From Notospermus geniculatus (taxonomy: Eukaryota > Nemertea > Pilidiophora > Heteronemertea > Lineidae), in the NCBI GenBank assembly GCA_002633025.1, contig NMRB01000122.1, forward strand, positions 2,548-66,547: a stretch of DNA of 64,000 nt, written 5' to 3'. Shown here one piece after another: positions 52,110-61,904 of the stretch. The notes below the pieces were generated by a model. The model had not been told where the DNA came from and ran no database searches. It was given only the letters and a program-made list of their open reading frames with translations. Each line of letters begins with the position of its first letter. The first letter of the stretch is position 1. Made by a program: the position numbers and the translations under genes.

Positions 52110-52154
52110 AAATGACTAATGAAGATTTTTGTCTCTTTCTCTTTTCAGGTAAGT
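52110..52154 (+). promoter_or_regulatory. Candidate recursive splice site (zero-length exon)
   Basis: TGACTAATGA (branch-point-like), then TTTTTGTCTCTTTCTCTTTT, CAG (ending 52148), directly followed by GTAAGT (52149-52154). Branch site, tract, acceptor and donor all fit consensus. It is unrelated in flanking sequence to the one at 701-736, so it is not a repeat artefact. Function is inferred. Confidence 0.6.
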
Positions 52155-52261
52155 TTGAATTATCATCCATCAAGTTTGAATTAGTCCATCAAAGGTACAT
52201 GTAGGGTGGATGTTTGACCATCAAATGGACACTGGTTTGGAATGTCTGTACTTTTGGCCCT

Positions 52262-52350
52262 TCAAACTGTCGCAGACCACACCGGGAATCGAACCCGGAT
52301 CTCCCGATGGAAGGCAGGCGTTCTTCCATCTTACCACATAGTAGACGAAA
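52262..52350 (-). mobile_element. tRNA-Gly-like SINE-3 head, solitary
   Basis: On the - strand: AAGATGGAAGAACGCCTGCC, TTCCATCGGGAGATCC, GGGTTCGATTCCCGGTGTGG. The anticodon-loop position reads TCC (Gly), and the D-arm is imperfect. It is similar to the tandem units at 55212. Not called a functional tRNA because the acceptor stem does not pair. Confidence 0.6.
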
Positions 52351-53067
52351 GACCCTTCTACACTGATATGTTTCCTTTGTCACAACACAAGTGACCCGTC
52401 GCCGGCATGCCGCAAACCAAAATCGCAACAGTGGATCACCCACTTAAGAGGATCCCCGGTTCAAACTCGGGTGGGGTCTTTATTTCTTGGAAATGCACTG
52501 TATAACAGCTGCACTGAAAAAGATAAATGAGCTCCACCTCAAATCACGCAAGTTCTTTTCTGGTAATCTATATCAATGCTTATTATCAGCAGTGAATGGA
52601 AACTGAGGCCCGGTTGGACATCATAGGATGTATCTAATTCAGTTTCAATAATTTATAGCTACAATAGGCCTACAGATTATCTAGTGCATTCCATGCTGCA
52701 ACAATTGGTCTCGCTCCCCGGGTGGGAACATGTGCGCACTCAGATCCGATACTCGCAGTTCTCGGCTTTATAAATCTCCGGCGTCTATTGTCCGACTTTA
52801 TCGTCAGAAGAAGTTGTCACACCATATTGAGATCACAGCTGCTGCGGTTGCGTTTTCATTTCACCGCACTCGTCAATATATTGACGGATTATGTGTTGAA
52901 GCCAAAACAATACATTCATGAGAAGATGCTGGGTGATTTATTGCGCGAAGTCCTGGGGCATCTTGAGCACTTGTGTTATGACTGAAGATCTGGGACCTTA
53001 GTTACGGCTTTGTAAGGTGACTGCTTGCGTCATCAACCCCCTATGACATTGGAAAGTTGGAGAGTCA
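52351..53067. other. No feature recognised
   Basis: GGTTCAAACTCGGGTGGGGTC at about 52458 is a lone B-box-like piece. The 87-codon frame at 52722-52985 has no recognised domain; I cannot support it as an exon. Confidence 0.4.
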
Positions 53068-53333
53068 GTATGTATTAGATTTTTCCATCAGGGCCAAAGC
53101 CATAGCATTATTTGCCCCGGTAAGTATGGAGGAGGCCATCTCAAGCTACTCATGATCCTTACTTGGATGGGGTCTTTTACTTGCCCTTGCAAACTTGTAC
53201 AAGGCACCATGGCTTACTGTCCCATGCGATGGAGTGAAGAGCCAGGGATGATATTTACCATATTCCTGGATTCGAACCCGGGACCTGTGCCTTGCTAAGC
53301 GAACGAGATAACCACTAGGCCATCGAGGCTCTT
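53068..53333 (-). mobile_element. SINE-1, full length, reverse
   Basis: On the - strand: AAGAGCCTCGATGGCCTAGT, GGTTATCTCGTTCGCTTAGC, GTCCCGGGTTCGAATCCAGG, the body, and tail AAATCTAATAC. It is complete apart from small deletions. On the + strand it carries CCGGTAAGTATGG at 53118. Confidence 0.88.
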
Positions 53334-53535
53334 AGGGAATCAGTTGTCGAAGGCACCATTCCAAGTCAGAGTTGGCACTCTGTGGGCGACTCAGCACTAC
53401 AAAACTATTGGCAATCGTTTGTGTCATTGGTCTGAGCGCAAGTCATAAAGAAACCAACAATGGTGAATTGGCTATTGAGAGCCAATCGTACAAGAGACCT
53501 CTTCTAGTGTGGAGGAGTGCGTTGAGGACTTGCTG

Positions 53536-53811
53536 GAGGAGCCCTGATAGCCTAGTGGTTATCACATCTGCTCAGCAAGCGGCGAGTCCCGGGTTCGAAC
53601 CCAGCCCGGGCCATATGCGATTTCATTCCTGGCTCTTCATGTCCATCGCATGGGACAGTAAGCCGTGGTGCCTTGTGCCTTTCCAAGGGCAAGTAAAAGA
53701 CCCCATCCAAGTGAGGAACACGAGTAGCTTGAGATGGCCTCTTCCATACTTACCAGGGCCTATAATGCTATGGCTTCAGCCCTGATAGAAAATCTAAAAT
53801 AAGTACAAATG
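53536..53811 (+). mobile_element. SINE-1, full length, best-preserved head
   Basis: GGAGCCCTGATAGCCTAGTG, GTCCCGGGTTCGAACCCAGC, then the whole body to CCCTGATAGAAAATCTAAAA and TAAGTACAAAT. The GATAGAAAAATCTAA 3' junction and the following R unit are shared with 19720-20260. Confidence 0.92.
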
Positions 53812-54080
53812 GTGACTGGGTGCATCTTCTGTCACAATGACAGCTAAAAGATTGGTAACCAGCCGACTTATCCACAAGTTATGAAGGCTTCACAAAAGGT
53901 CCCGCATTGGACCTCGCTGATGAAGCCTTCAGAGGACTTGCAGGTCCATATGATGACTGAGTCCATGTCAGGTGGTCATCATGCTTACTGCAGGGCATCA
54001 TAACCCTATTGGGTTTTGCCAGAGGTATGGAGTCCATGAGAGGCTACCGTCCACCTGCGTGGGGTCTTTTACTTGCCCTG
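53812..54080 (+). repeat. R unit, copy 2
   Basis: GGTGACTGGGTGCATC, CACAATGACAGC, ATTGGTAACCAGCC, CAGAGGACTTGCAGGTCCAT, GGGCATCATAACCCTATTGG and GTATGGAGTCCATGAGAGGC match 20009-20260. It is linked to SINE-1 in the same order. Confidence 0.75.
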
Positions 54081-54916
54081 GCATAGACACTCAGGTACAA
54101 GGGACCATGGCTTTTAGTCCCGTCCGACGGACCCTTAATATTTCACAGCGTGTGTATATATGCCTTCGCCCATAAGTCAAACTCAGCTTGTGCCGACTGA
54201 TGTCACAGTTTGGTAGTCAACTGCGCTAACCAGTCAACCACCGGGCTTAAATAAGATAGATCGGGAAGATGGGGAACCAGTCATGCACTTTTACAGGTCT
54301 ACAACTCTCCCTGTGGCATTGTGAATGCTCCAGTACATAACTGCACGTCACAGCTGTCAAACTAACACAGTGTCTTGTTGATTCACACACTGATTTCCTG
54401 AATCCTGACAACTCTTCCAATTTTCTCAAACGCTTCATTATCTTCACCAGAACTGTACTGCAAGTTTAAAAAAAATGTTTTCGATGCTTTGAAAGAGTTG
54501 TCTCCTCGTTGTGGTCTCGACATTAAACGTCTCAGATGACACGCTTAATAAGTGATGAACATGCCTCGCTTTATGATGTCCCATTCTCTTTGACAAGCCT
54601 TGCGGTAGAAAGGATGCATTATCTGCGTCGTGTAGCACTTTGAGGACTGGTTCATGTAGCAGACTAGTCGACGGCATATGATTGTGGTTTCTTGAATATC
54701 GTACTGGGTGTCAAAGAAGGTTTTATAATTCCTTCTCGGCACTCGCTGGACGTCGAGAGTCAATACAGCATGGCATAACACCTCCTTTGACTGTTTGTCG
54801 TACTTTGTCCACCATGATGTGAAGGACTAGAGGCTGACCACATCTGTCTGTTCTGGTTTTGTTCATAAAAGAAGTTAGTTTAGTCTTTGTGGTTGTATGG
54901 TAGATTTAGGAGGTGT
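54081..54916. other. Unassigned; tRNA-like relic at 54190-54250
   Basis: On the - strand, CCGGTGGTTGACTGGTTAGC followed by GCAGTTGACTACC looks like the A-box half of a tRNA-like SINE. The rest, to the edge of MITE C3, is unassigned. GGTAGATTTAGGAGGTG at about 54899 belongs to the SINE-3 array unit. Confidence 0.4.
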
Positions 54917-55211
54917 TTAGGAGGTGCCTACAGGTCGACATTGCATCTTGAAGCAACTTGCGGCAACTAGCTTTCCGGTGATGGAAGCAACTCGGAGTGA
55001 CTGATCAGTTGCCAATTTTGTTGACCTGAGTACGCTTGCAGCTCCGAGCAACTGCCAGATCCGTGTTTAGTTGAGCATGCTTTTCAAGGAACTGCCAGTT
55101 GCTCCGAGTTCCTCTCAATTGCTGAAATGTCGACCTGTGCGTGGTGGTTTTTTATCTGCAACAGATCTGTCGAGTTGTTTCAAGATTCAGTGTCGACCTG
55201 TAGGCCCCTTT
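54917..55211. mobile_element. MITE C3, complete copy
   Basis: Left GCCTACAGGTCGACATTGCA, TCTTGAAGCAAC and right GTTGTTTCAAGATTCAGTGTCG followed by ACCTGTAGGC are inverted. The interior has GGAGTGACTGATCAGTTGCC and AACTGCCAGTTGCTCCGAG. It splits the SINE-3 array between GGAGGTGTTTAGG and CCCTCAAGCC. Fragments at 10537 and 23275. Confidence 0.85.
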
Positions 55212-55880
55212 AGGCCCTCAAGCCTAACATCCAGACTTCTGGCTCGATGAAGGAGTGCCTGCCTTGCACGTGGGAGGTCTGAGTTCCATTCCCGGAGCGG
55301 TCTGCAACATTTGGTGTTGTCGGCGAAGACGCTTTCCTCTCTCATCTTGGCTTTGACCATCTTTGCCTGTAGCTTGGATCTCTCTGAACAGAGGGAGTCT
55401 GATCAGTTGTGATGGCTACCATAAGTCATAACCGGTGAAGGATCTCAAGGATAACATGGGGATGATTGTGGTCAATTTAGGAGGTGTTAGGCCCTTGAGC
55501 CTAATGTCCCAACTTTTGGTTCAATCGAAGAACGCCAGCCTTGGACGCAGGAGATTCAGGTTCGATTCCCGGTGTGGTCTGTGACATTCGGTGTTGTCGA
55601 CGAAGGCACTTTCCTCTCTCATCTTGGATTTGACTACCTTTGCCTTAAAGCACGGCTCACTCTGAATAGAGGGAGTCTGATCTGCAGATCTGATAGCCAC
55701 CTTAGGTCGTAACAGGTGAAGGATCTCAGGGATAAGATGGGGAGGCATGTGGTAGATCTAGGAGGTGTACAGGGCCTCAAGCCTAATGTCCTGACTTCTG
55801 GTTCGATGGAAGAAGACTGGCCTTGCAGGCGGGAGATCCGGGTTCGATTCCCCGTGTGGTCTGTGACAGTTGGAACACGC
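55212..55880 (+). mobile_element. Tandem array of SINE-3 (tRNA-Gly-like), 2.4 units
   Basis: Units of about 280 bp start at 55212, 55490 and 55772, each with CAAGCCTAATGTCC, TGGTTCGATGGAAGAA (A-box region), GCGGGAGATCCGGGTTCGAT (B box), TTCGGTGTTGTCGRCGAAGG, AGAGGGAGTCTGATC and GGTGAAGGATCTCA. The head resembles tRNA-Gly. Tandem head-to-tail SINEs are unusual. The last unit is cut after GTCTGTGACAG. Confidence 0.8.
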
Positions 55881-56522
55881 GGTTGAAAAAATGGTCCTGT
55901 CCCACAATGTAACCTATGCTTGATCCGATTTAGATTACGTTGACTTCTCACTCCTGGCTGATTCTGTATTTGTGTAAAAATTCCGACCCAGTATATCTGG
56001 TGGATGGTGATTGGACCGTATGGCTTTCCCTGCAAGTCAGGGGAAGTCCAGTGATTAAAGTACAGCTGATAAATGCACAATGTCATGTTGTACACATAGA
56101 ATTATATTTCTAAGCAAGGTATATTTTTAATCACCTACATTTCAGTTGCAATTCAACATTGCATTTGAATAGCTAATGAATAATATTGAGTTTATCAACC
56201 GGCTCAGACGGCATCAATAGGTCATATCCAACCGTGCGAATCAGTGCTGTTTTCACGCTAGGCTGGTTTTGAAAAAGAAATATGTGGCCGTAAGTCACGG
56301 CTTCTTAACCTGTTGGTTACAATTCATTAGAGCTCATTATATCTGTCGCTTTTAAAAAGCTTCTCAATATCTTTGAAAGAGGGAAGGAGGTTCATATAAT
56401 GGTCTTTAATGAGAAAATATGGGTTAACCGGGGCTGTAATGGGGTAGCTTGTGGTAGGTCTGACACACATGGTTGACACAGTAAGGCAGCCAGCCAGCAA
56501 GCCTGACATGTGGAAGGGAATA
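55881..56522. other. No feature recognised
   Basis: No supported gene, although a 153-codon frame (55634-56095, - strand) extends here from the SINE-3 array; its upstream half is SINE sequence. Confidence 0.4.
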
Positions 56523-56523
56523 A

Positions 56524-56953
56524 GCTGTGGTTACACTACATAAATCCCCGTGCTTTCCCCGGGGATTTTGTGGTTACACCTATAAATCGCCAAGTCTAAA
56601 TAGACCGTGTCTGAAATCCCCGTGCTTATTAGCCCCAGCGAGCTCGAAGGGGCTACGCCGGGGCTATTTAGACACAGGGATTTTATTTAGTGTAACCGCG
56701 AAATCCCCGTGTCTGCCTGTTGTTCAGAGCACCCCGACATACGGTGATGCAAATCGATGAGTCATGCACATGCGTATTGGCTATTTCACGCCTCCAGTAG
56801 CCACTTGATTAAGGAGAGTTGCCCACATGCAATGCCCCTATCGCCGGGTTACGGAACTTATTACCAATCACACTTTAAGATGTGTAACCACTCGCCGTGT
56901 TTTTTCTGGTTCGGAAAAAACCACAGGGATTCTAGATAGGTGTAACCAGGGCT
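56524..56953. mobile_element. MITE J (TGGTTACAC ends)
   Basis: CTGTGGTTACACTAC at the left and TAGGTGTAACCAGGG at the right are inverted. The interior has repeated AAATCCCCGTG, GGTTACACCTATAAATC, a GAGCTCG palindrome, and AGTGTAACCGCGAAATCCCC. It resembles non-autonomous hAT elements in style, but a duplication is not visible. Confidence 0.75.
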
Positions 56954-57225
56954 ATATACATAATGAACAGATCAGGGACATTGAAAGACGCCAACCCACA
57001 CAGATGATGGTTGCTATGCCAGAATAAGCTTGGTTTGTGTAGGTTTAGCCCCTTCCATTAGTACCAGATGACATGACATATAAGCCTAGGGTTCACCAAG
57101 TGAAAACCGCATTTACGGCCTAAAAAACTGCGGCATTATGTGCTAAAAGCCTGGGAAGATGGAGGCAGGAACAGTTTCCTATGACAACCACATGTTTAAG
57201 TGAAAATGCACAGAACCTCCCTTGC
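56954..57225. other. No feature recognised
   Basis: Short unassigned stretch before a SINE. Confidence 0.4.
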
Positions 57226-57505
57226 AGAACCTTAATAGCCTAGTGGTTACCACATCCATTTAAGTGGCAGGTCCAGGTTCGAATCCCGGGCCATATGGGA
57301 CTCATCACCCCTGTCTCTTCAGTCCATCGCATGCGACAGTAAGCCGTGGTGCCTTGTACCTTGTGCCTTTGCAAGGGCAAGTAAAAGACCCCATCAATTG
57401 AGGAATATCAGTAGCTTGATAGCTTGAGATGGCCTCTTCCATACTTACCACGCCCAATAATGCTGTGGCTTCGGCCCTGATGGAAAAATATAATACAAAT
57501 CTAAT
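57226..57505 (+). mobile_element. SINE-1, full length
   Basis: GAACCTTAATAGCCTAGTGG, GGTCCAGGTTCGAATCCCGG, complete body with an 11-bp AGCTTGATAGCTTGAG duplication at 57412-57430, and tail ATATAATACAAATC. Confidence 0.9.
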
Positions 57506-58310
57506 CTGACCTCTCTTGTTGGACACCTGCGCCACTAGGACACCTCCCAACTCAGGACAAGTAAGTTCAGTCCTTTATTCGATATTGACCCCTGCATTTA
57601 GGACTTTCTCAATAAACCCGGCAATGCCCCTCCCCAGGGCATCCTTTATCAAGAAATTTTGCTGAATAACATTCAAAGACACCCCTGATGAATTCATCCC
57701 ATACTCAGATGCTGTTCCACATATCTCAATATATGTGCATGTAAATATTTTACTATACTTGGGGACTAGTGCTTGTTTGTTTAGGTCTGGCCAATGTTGA
57801 CTGGCCACAGTCGAAATTGCCTTTACTGTTATTGGTATCAAGAGAAAGCATTGAATGATACTGTGGCAGATTAGGGCTTGATTCAGTACATCAAAGATGG
57901 GATGTACAGTGTGGAGTGCTGAGAAGTTAACCCTTTAGGCTCTATAATGGTGCGACCGGCTGCTTTGAAAATTCTCCGACGGCCACTGACCTCGGATACT
58001 TTCAGCCATGATGAGACTCGGACATTGTCATCGATGATTGTGTAGGCTGGCACTTGCTGGCCTAGGATTTTGTTAGCGGCCATCTGCAGCTGTTCAAGGG
58101 TTTTGGTTGATAGTAAACATCGGTTGTATGAATTACAAGATATTTGCTGAAAAACTATTTGCTGAAGGCCACTTTTCACTGGTTACCACCATTGGAGGTC
58201 AGTATGGGCAGTCTTACTCTACATAACTTTGTCGGCCCACTCAGGCCATAATACTTCATTCAAACAGTTTTCAACTGATCATCATTTGAGGGCAGTTTGG
58301 CAGCCTTAAG
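57506..58310 (-). other. Unassigned; two adjacent - strand frames
   Basis: Frames 58179-57883 (98 codons) and 57841-57575 (88 codons) on the - strand are close together but in different frames, and end without recognisable motifs. Composition is less repeat-like than elsewhere, so a decayed coding segment is possible. TTAACCCTTTAGGC at 57929 suggests a TTAA-type MITE end. I recognise no domain and do not call a gene. Confidence 0.2.
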
Positions 58311-58818
58311 CCTAGCATACATCGGCCTTGCGACTGGAAGAAACTGGATGCAACAGTCGCTATCGGTGTACGCGTTCTGTGCACATCAGTTATGACAGGT
58401 CATTGCGGCAACAAGGGGCACAATCCAGTCTTCAATCTGGAGTGCGCACATCAGACAGGCAATTGTACTGAATGCTACACGGAAATTGTCCTTGTCTTCC
58501 GATTGCACCACTCGGGAGTCATGTAATAAACATTTACGTGACCAGGTGCGCTCCACAAATGAGGAAATTCATTGCCAGCACGCGTACATCGGAAGCGACT
58601 GAAGACGACTAGAAGCAACCGTCGGCAATGAGTAGAGCATGAGCAACTGGCTGGAACTAGCGGCAACGGTCAGCAATAGCGTTGCCGGTGCGCGTACATT
58701 GGCCTGTTTGAGCATCTGATCAGTTGCTGCTGGTTCCAGGTTGTTGCCAACCGTTGCCGGAAACGCCATTGCCGGTAGTTGCTTCCAGTCGCAAGGCCGA
58801 TGTACGCTAGGCTTAACA
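58311..58818. mobile_element. MITE C1, complete copy (508 bp)
   Basis: TTAAGCCTAGCATACATCGG, CCTTGCGACTGGAAG at the left and CTTCCAGTCGCAAGGCCGAT, GTACGCTAGGCTTAA at the right are inverted over about 35 bp. The interior has CAATCCAGTCTTCAATCTGG, AGCGACTGAAGACGACTAGA, CATCTGATCAGTTGCTGCTGG and ACCGTTGCCGGAAACGCCAT. No transposase. Confidence 0.92.
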
Positions 58819-59415
58819 ACAAGTTGGAGAGCCATGACTTCAGTTGAGGACAGTATGGCCTGGCTAGCATGAAATCAACATTTACTTGGACTAGATGCAG
58901 ATACCTCGGCGACAGATGCCAATACTACTGCTTTACAGAGATAAGACTGAGAATCAAGTGCCCAGGGAGATGTCAAGGCTGATGACAGCTCTTAGAATAC
59001 CAGACTACTGTCGTTCCAATAAACCTCAGTACAGATACTAAGTATAGGTTGAGATAAGTAGGGATTTTCTCAGGTTTCTTCTATAATCCACAACTTTGAC
59101 AACCACTTGAAAGACTACATCATCGAATGTTCATTCCAAGAGAACGTGACCTGAAAGTGTTGTACACGAGAGTGTGGAATGTCTGCGGAAGTGTTGCAGA
59201 GTTGATGTGGAACAGACAGTGGACGATGTTATTCTTACAAATCCAAATATTTTCCTATGGAATGTAGTAAACTCTGAGTTGGTTTGATAAACATTTGAAT
59301 CAGAGTTGCTTGTGCATGGTTTCAATGAATTTTCTTAGTAACCTGTTCTGAGTTTGTTCATAATCTTAGCAAAAGGTGGCAGAGTTGTATGGTGCTCATA
59401 ACTAGTGTGTAGTTC
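58819..59415. other. No feature recognised
   Basis: No supported gene or repeat. Confidence 0.4.
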
Positions 59416-59640
59416 CACGTGGGGCGTATTCGAATCCCCGTTCTTGACCACACTCGTGTTGACCCAGTTCATGTAGTTGTTGACTCAACTCGAGAACGGC
59501 AGTCTCGAACGCCGAGAACACAACCCGAGTGGGCCCAAGAACGTGTTCTTCTCAACCCTCCTCTGAGTGGGGAGTGAGAAGAACACTGTTCTTGACCCGA
59601 CACGGGTTGCGTTCTCAGCGGTTTTACGAATATGGGCCCA
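59416..59640. mobile_element. MITE K (GGGCCCATATTCG ends)
   Basis: TGGGGCGTATTCGAATCCCC, GTTCTTGACCACACTCGTGT at the left pairs with ACACGGGTTGCGTTCTC and TTTTACGAATATGGGCCCA at the right. Internal GTTCTTGACC / GGTTGAGAAG-type repeats. The right end abuts MITE G at the same base where MITE I is inserted at 44812. Confidence 0.75.
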
Positions 59641-59677
59641 ATCGCTTGCGAAATCGCCTGGTGTGCTGCTGGCTTTA
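59641..59677. mobile_element. MITE G right end
   Basis: ATCGCTTGCGAAATCGCCTG followed by GTGTGCTGCTGGCTTTA is the right terminal repeat of MITE G. The left part is missing beyond MITE K. Confidence 0.75.
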
Positions 59678-60244
59678 AGTACAAGATGAAAGATCTCTGT
59701 GGGCCTGTTCCCATAAATAAAATACGCAGGTCGAGGTGTCTCGAATATTTTGAAAATCTCTTCCAAATGACAAAGAGCTGCTTTCATCCTTAGTGGGTTG
59801 ATAAGCTGGAGTTCTCAAGATGCCACTCCATCCATTCCAGTTGTTTGAAATGTCGCAATATGTTGAGGTGAAGTCCTCATTTGAATATTGCCAATATCTT
59901 CACGAGTTTTCTACTTGGCCACGGTGGTATTCTTTCGTCCACAGTTGCAGAAATGTATCAGATATCGTACTTTTCTCATCAAAAATCATTAGTGTCTTAT
60001 GTCAAATTTTCTTGCTTCATGCTGGCACAGTTTCTGATTGAGTTTCTACTTGTACGGCATCTCAACTCGTTTATCAGTCAGACGGAAATATTGATGATGT
60101 TCCAGGACATGAGAGTATAGACTTCTTTAGCTGGAGTTAAGAAAAGGAAGAGCCATGCTAGGTCCTGAACCTGGGATTTTCTGCTTTAGTCCAACGCTCT
60201 ACGACCTGAATTGAAGGGGCAGGATATAGACTCTTTAGTAGTGT
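59678..60244. other. No feature recognised
   Basis: Two overlapping frames (73 and 79 codons, 59820-60120) have hydrophobic but unremarkable translations. Nothing supported. Confidence 0.4.
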
Positions 60245-60328
60245 AAAGCCTAGCGTAGATCGGCCTTGCGACTGGAAGCAACTACCGGCAATGGCGTTTC
60301 CGGCAATGGTTGGGCCTATCAGGTCTGG
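60245..60328. mobile_element. MITE C1, terminal fragment
   Basis: TAAAGCCTAGCGTAGATCGG, CCTTGCGACTGGAAGCAACT and ACCGGCAATGGCGTTTCCGG match one arm of MITE C1, stopping at GGTTGGGCC. Confidence 0.8.
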
Positions 60329-60743
60329 AATTGGTGGGGATCTGTATTTAAGATAAAACTCTTGGGCCTTAAAACAAATGAATTTTATTCCTGTAATGAA
60401 TCATGTGTATTCTTTGGAATGCGTAACTGTACATTGTGTGTCTTTTTGATTACTTTCATCTAAAATATACAAGAGTGTATAGCTGTTGGCAAAATACCAT
60501 CTCATCAAGATTCATTTGGTGGTTTATTCTGGGCTGCCCGTCGTATCCCTGGGGGTCCATGAAATGAGATACACAACAGTCCAAGGCCAGTGCCACAAAC
60601 TACCATATATTGCTCAGCTAATGAGCATTATTAGACATTTTGTAGATACAACACGAAGCTCCATCACTTGGCTTTGCTTGCTCGGGTTCATTTTCCAAAA
60701 CAGTTGTCTTGAATATCAGTGTAATATCAGTTTTGTTTCATTA
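60329..60743. other. No feature recognised
   Basis: No repeat or exon supported. Confidence 0.4.
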
Positions 60744-61251
60744 AAGCCAGGTATACATCGGCCTTGCGACTGGAAGCAACTGAACGCAACAGTTGCTATC
60801 GGTGTATGCGTTCCACGCACATCGGTTACGACTGGTCACTGTGGCAACAAGTAGCACAATCCAGTCTTCCTTCTGGAGTGTGCACATCGGACAGGCAACT
60901 GAACTGAATGCTACACGGAAACTGTCGATGTCTTCTGATCAGACCACTCAGGAGTCATTTTGTGGGTAACATGATTCCATCACATGACCAGATGTGCTCC
61001 ACAAACAGGAAATTCATTGCCAGCGCACGTACATTGGAAGTGACTGAAGACGACTAGAAGCAACCGTTGGCAACGAGTAGAACATGAGCAACTGGCTGAA
61101 ACTAGTCGGCAATAGCATTGCCGGGGCGCGTACATCGGCCTGTTTGAGCATCTGATCAGTTGCTGCTGGTTCCAGGTAGTCGCCCACCGTTGCCGGAAAT
61201 GCCATTGCTGGAAGTTGCTTCCAGTCGCAAGGTCGATGTACGCTAGGCTTC
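60744..61251. mobile_element. MITE C1, complete copy (508 bp)
   Basis: AAAGCCAGGTATACATCGGC to GCAAGGTCGATGTACGCTAG followed by GCTT. It is the same length and orientation as the copy at 58311, with about one difference per ten bases. It keeps the CATCTGATCAGTTGCTGCTGG and ACCGTTGCCGGAAATGCCAT segments. Confidence 0.92.
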
Positions 61252-61256
61252 ACACT

Positions 61257-61352
61257 GTAAGTAGCTTGGGATGGCTTTCTCCGTATTTACCAAGGCCAAT
61301 AATGCTATTATAGCGTCGGCCCTGATGGAAAAAATCAAATACAAACACACTG
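61257..61352 (+). mobile_element. SINE-1, 3' fragment
   Basis: GTAAGTAGCTTGGGATGGC, CCGTATTTACCAAGGCC, GCGTCGGCCCTGATGGAAAA and tail ATCAAATACAAACAC. Strongly 5'-truncated and directly after MITE C1. Confidence 0.85.
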
Positions 61353-61444
61353 TAAAAAAAAGAAATAACGAATTTGGAATGTGTTATTCCAGAATATGAT
61401 AGTGAATCTGATACCAGCTTTACAGTCAAGAAAAGGAGCCCTGA

Positions 61445-61895
61445 TAGCGTAGTGGTTATCACGTCCGCTCAGTAAGTGGCAGGTCCCGGGTTCAAATCCA
61501 GCCCGGGCCATATGGGATTTCATCGGCTCTTCAGTCCTTCACATGGGACAGTAAGCCGTGGTGTCTTGTACCTTGTGCCTTTGCAAGGGCAAGTAAAAGA
61601 TCCCATCCAAGTGAGGAACATGAGTAGCTTGAGATGGCCTCCTCCGTACTTACCAGGGCCAATAATGCTACTGCGTCGGCCCTGACGGAAAAATCAAATA
61701 CAAATACAGTGGAACTTCTCTATTAAGGACACCTGTGGGACTGACAAATGCTGCCCTTAATTGAGAGGTGTCCTGATTATAGAGGTCAAAATGAATAGAA
61801 ACAGTCAATTTGGGACTGAACTTTGGTGTCCTTAATAGAGAGGTGTCCTCCTGGCAGAGGTGTCCGTTAAGGGAGGTTCCACCGTACAAATACAC
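61445..61895 (+). mobile_element. SINE-1, full length, with TSD and MITE P in its tail
   Basis: GGAGCCCTGATAGCGTAGTG, GTCCCGGGTTCAAATCCAGC, whole body, and tail AAATCAAATACAAATA. The tail resumes as CAAATACAC after MITE P (61707-61884). Identical TCAAGAAAA flanks at 61436-61444 and 61896-61904 give a perfect 9-bp target duplication. It is the clearest intact retroposition event in the window. Confidence 0.95.
61707..61884. mobile_element. MITE P, complete copy in SINE tail
   Basis: CAGTGGAACTTCTC and GGGAGGTTCCACCG inverted ends, flanked by TA at 61705-61706 and 61885-61886. 178 bp. The 3' segment GGTGTCCTCCTGGCAGAGGT matches the unit of the 41-bp satellite at 7747. TA duplication points to a Tc1/mariner-type transposase in trans. 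Confidence 0.92.
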
Positions 61896-61904
61896 TCAAG
61901 AAAA

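Noticed and set aside
52262-52350. Functional tRNA-Gly(TCC) gene
   Set aside because: The B box and anticodon arm look good, but the acceptor and D stems are poor, and tandem SINE-3 units share the sequence.
55634-56095. 153-codon - strand frame
   Set aside because: Half lies in the SINE-3 array. The similar frame at 55521-55748 is the same repeat in the neighbouring unit.
57575-58179. Two - strand frames (98 and 88 codons) that might be exons of a decayed gene
   Set aside because: No recognisable domain, different frames, and no good splice pair between them. Left as unassigned; a protein search of both translations would decide.
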